Origin: a bacterium
Lineage (GTDB): Bacteria > JACRDZ01 > JAJRWM01
Assembly: GCA_024276815.1 (NCBI GenBank)
Contig: JAJRWM010000036.1
Span: 1 to 16,004, forward strand
DNA: 16,004 nt
Direction: 5' to 3'
Shown: piece after piece, positions 14,893 through 16,004 of the stretch
Position numbering within the stretch: the first letter of the stretch is position 1
How the letters are laid out: every line of letters begins with the position of its first letter
Made by a program: the position numbers and the translations under genes
Notes under the pieces: generated by a model
What the model saw: the letters and a program-made list of their open reading frames with translations, nothing else
What the model was told of the DNA's origin: nothing
Databases searched by the model: none

Positions 14893-15162
14893 ATGATAAC
14901 TGACCAGGAAAAGAAGATAATTTTGCACTGCGCAAAAAAGTACGATGTTTCCTCGGTGCATTTATTTGGTTCATCAATCGAAACTACCAGCGGAGCAAAT
15001 GATATCGACATTGGCGTTAAAGGAATTAAACCTGAGCTTTTCTTCATGTTTTATGCTGAGTTAATGATGCAGTTGCCAAAGCCGGTTGATCTTGTTGATC
15101 TATCCCAAAAGTCGATGTTTAACAACATTGTTGAAGAGACTGGGATGGAAATTTATGGTTGA
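14893..15162 (+). CDS. MNT-type minimal nucleotidyltransferase (HEPN/MNT antitoxin)
   Basis: The 89-residue protein has the polymerase-beta-type core LFGSS...NDIDIG, i.e. Gly26-Ser27, nine residues, then Asp37-x-Asp39, with a further acidic strand VDLVDL (Asp66, Asp69). These are the hallmarks of minimal nucleotidyltransferases. In HEPN/MNT pairs such proteins act as antitoxins, in characterised cases by adding AMP to a tyrosine of the HEPN ribonuclease. The start has AGAGGA 8 nt upstream. Its TGA overlaps the ATG of the downstream HEPN remnant (15155) by 8 nt, the usual coupled arrangement. The catalytic residues look intact although the partner is broken, so it may be an orphaned antitoxin. 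Confidence 0.8.
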   Translation: MITDQEKKIILHCAKKYDVSSVHLFGSSIETTSGANDIDIGVKGIKPELFFMFYAELMMQLPKPVDLVDLSQKSMFNNIVEETGMEIYG

Positions 15163-15324
15163 TCTAACCAGAAAAATCGCTGCCGAAAAAGAAAATGTTG
15201 AAACTACTTTGGGTTTATGCTTGAAGAGGCAAAACTGGAGAACTTGGCAAACAATATTCCAGAAGTTTGGTTGCGATTTATCACTGCCGTAGAGGATTAT
15301 AGCCAATCTTCGAACAATATGTAA
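15155..15324 (+). pseudogene. HEPN-domain toxin gene, internally deleted and frameshifted
   Basis: The ATG at 15155 overlaps the MNT stop and opens with VDLTRKIAAEKENVETTL, a typical HEPN first helix. After about 19 codons the sequence jumps. From 15211 a different frame reads GFMLEEAKLENLANNIPEVW and runs to a TAA at 15324, which resembles the last helix of the same family. HEPN partners are usually about 130-140 residues; here only about 55 codons remain in two frames. The missing middle is where the RNase motif RxxxxH normally lies, and I find no such motif. The frame starting at 15155 ends at 15292. I infer an internal deletion of roughly 80 codons that also broke the frame. Family matching is from memory. 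Confidence 0.65.
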
Positions 15325-15344
15325 TAAATATAAAGTGGAGGAAA

Positions 15345-15878
15345 ATGTCGATGTATGAAAAAACCAGGGAAAATCTGATGAAAAGTTTTGCCGGCGAATC
15401 GATGGCGCGGAATAAATATACTTTTTTCGCGTCCAAGGCGAAAAAAGAGGGCTATGAGCAGATTGCCGCCTTTTTTCTGGAGACCGCTGAAAACGAGAAG
15501 GAACACGCCAAGCGGATGTTCAGGTTCCTCAAAGAGCTTGAGGGCGATACAGCCGCCAATTTAAAGACCGCCCTGGACGGCGAACACCAGGAATGGACTG
15601 AGCTTTATAATAGTTTCGCCGCCACCGCCCGCGAAGAAGGCTGGGCTGAGGTCGCTGACTTTTACGAGGAGCTTGGCAAGGTCGATAAAGCTCATGAGGA
15701 ACGCTACCAGGCTCTCCTGGACAACATTAAAAATGATACCGTCTTTAAAAAAGATCAGGCGGTTGTCTGGAAATGCCGCAATTGCGGCTACCTGCATGAA
15801 GGCGAGGAAGCGTTGGACCGCTGTCCGGTGTGTAATCATCCTCTCGCCTATCAGGAAGTCCACTGTCTCGGCTATTAG
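15345..15878 (+). CDS. rbr: Rubrerythrin
   Basis: Rubrerythrin is a cytoplasmic non-haem diiron peroxidase that detoxifies hydrogen peroxide in anaerobes. The 177-residue protein has the four-helix ferritin-like domain with the first iron-ligand helix (LMKSFAGESMARNKY, Glu18) and the ENEKEHAKR motif (Glu51, His54). A second helix pair carries EEGWAEVADFYEELGKVDKAHEERY. The C-terminal rubredoxin domain holds the FeS4 cysteines 144, 147, 160 and 163 (WKCRNCGY...CPVCNHP). Length and order are normal. GGAGG lies 3 nt from the ATG at 15345 and 9 nt from the ATG at 15351, so the true start may be the second. It probably protects the oxygen-sensitive ferredoxin oxidoreductase and related enzymes. 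Confidence 0.97.
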   Translation: MSMYEKTRENLMKSFAGESMARNKYTFFASKAKKEGYEQIAAFFLETAENEKEHAKRMFRFLKELEGDTAANLKTALDGEHQEWTELYNSFAATAREEGWAEVADFYEELGKVDKAHEERYQALLDNIKNDTVFKKDQAVVWKCRNCGYLHEGEEALDRCPVCNHPLAYQEVHCLGY

Positions 15879-15900
15879 CCGTAAAGGATCATAACTTCTG

Positions 15901-16004
15901 GTGTGGCAACCGGTTATTGAGGTAATCAACAAATATCAGCGTTTTGTACTGACCACTCATTTGCAGCCTGATGGCGATGGGCTGGGTTCGGAGATCGCTC
16001 TTTA
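15901..16004 (+). CDS. DHH-family phosphoesterase, N-terminal fragment at window edge
   Basis: From a GTG at 15901 the frame reads VWQPVIEVINKYQRFVLTTH then PDGDGLGSEIAL and runs off the window. The TTHxxPDGDxLGS block is the first metal-binding motif of DHH phosphoesterases of the NrnA type (oligoribonuclease / phosphoadenosine-phosphate phosphatase or c-di-AMP-related). An in-frame TAA at 15892 means the start must be at or after 15895. GTG is the best candidate, with AAAGGA about 12 nt upstream. It follows rubrerythrin by 22 nt. The exact subfamily cannot be told from 34 codons. Confidence 0.75.
   Translation, partial: MWQPVIEVINKYQRFVLTTHLQPDGDGLGSEIAL

Noticed and set aside
14881-15162. 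Abi-type or Cas-associated nucleotidyltransferase
   Set aside because: The small size and the overlapping HEPN remnant fit an ordinary HEPN/MNT pair; no CRISPR array or other defence genes are present in the window.

Overview
The window looks like part of the chromosome of an anaerobic, diderm (Gram-negative-type) bacterium. The diderm reading rests on a complete TonB/ExbB/ExbD energy-transducing set, a signal-peptide-bearing outer-membrane beta-barrel that ends in Phe, and a meso-diaminopimelate pathway (dapA, dapF). The anaerobe reading rests on a 2-oxoacid:ferredoxin oxidoreductase and a rubrerythrin. I cannot assign a phylum from the sequence alone. An uncultured lineage is plausible, but that is inference.

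Layout, minus strand (positions 1 to 9942, transcribed right to left). A CBS-less IMP dehydrogenase paralogue of the GuaB3 type is followed 3 nt later by a 66-residue membrane protein. Next comes a very long secreted TPR-repeat protein of about 998 residues, which is split by a one-base deficit in an A7 run. A hairpin-rich gap (5146-5500) looks like the relic of a small transposable element. After it come an outer-membrane beta-barrel interrupted by one in-frame TAG, then exbB, exbD, tonB, dapF and dapA, packed with gaps of 2-12 nt or an 8-nt overlap. dapA runs off the left edge. The TPR protein, barrel and TonB/ExbBD genes look like one envelope-transport module whose operon continues into lysine/peptidoglycan precursor synthesis.

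Layout, plus strand (10467 to 16004). A 520-bp divergent region contains an internally deleted insertion element with a REP-like palindrome inside it, followed by a good sigma-70-type promoter. That promoter drives an exported thioredoxin-fold protein that lacks the CxxC motif. A 350-bp gap leads to a two-gene 2-oxoacid:ferredoxin oxidoreductase in which gamma and delta are fused in one protein and alpha and beta in the next. A separate promoter then drives an MNT nucleotidyltransferase whose HEPN partner has collapsed by an internal deletion. A rubrerythrin and the first codons of a DHH-family phosphoesterase close the window.

The points most worth a second look are: two large envelope genes in the same cluster each interrupted by a single lesion (TAG; A7 frameshift); a TonB system serving a barrel with no visible plug domain; the decayed HEPN/MNT toxin-antitoxin pair; the nested mobile-element debris; and the redox-dead thioredoxin-like protein. 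Both single lesions could also be assembly or read errors, so raw reads decide that first. I found no CRISPR array, rRNA or tRNA.
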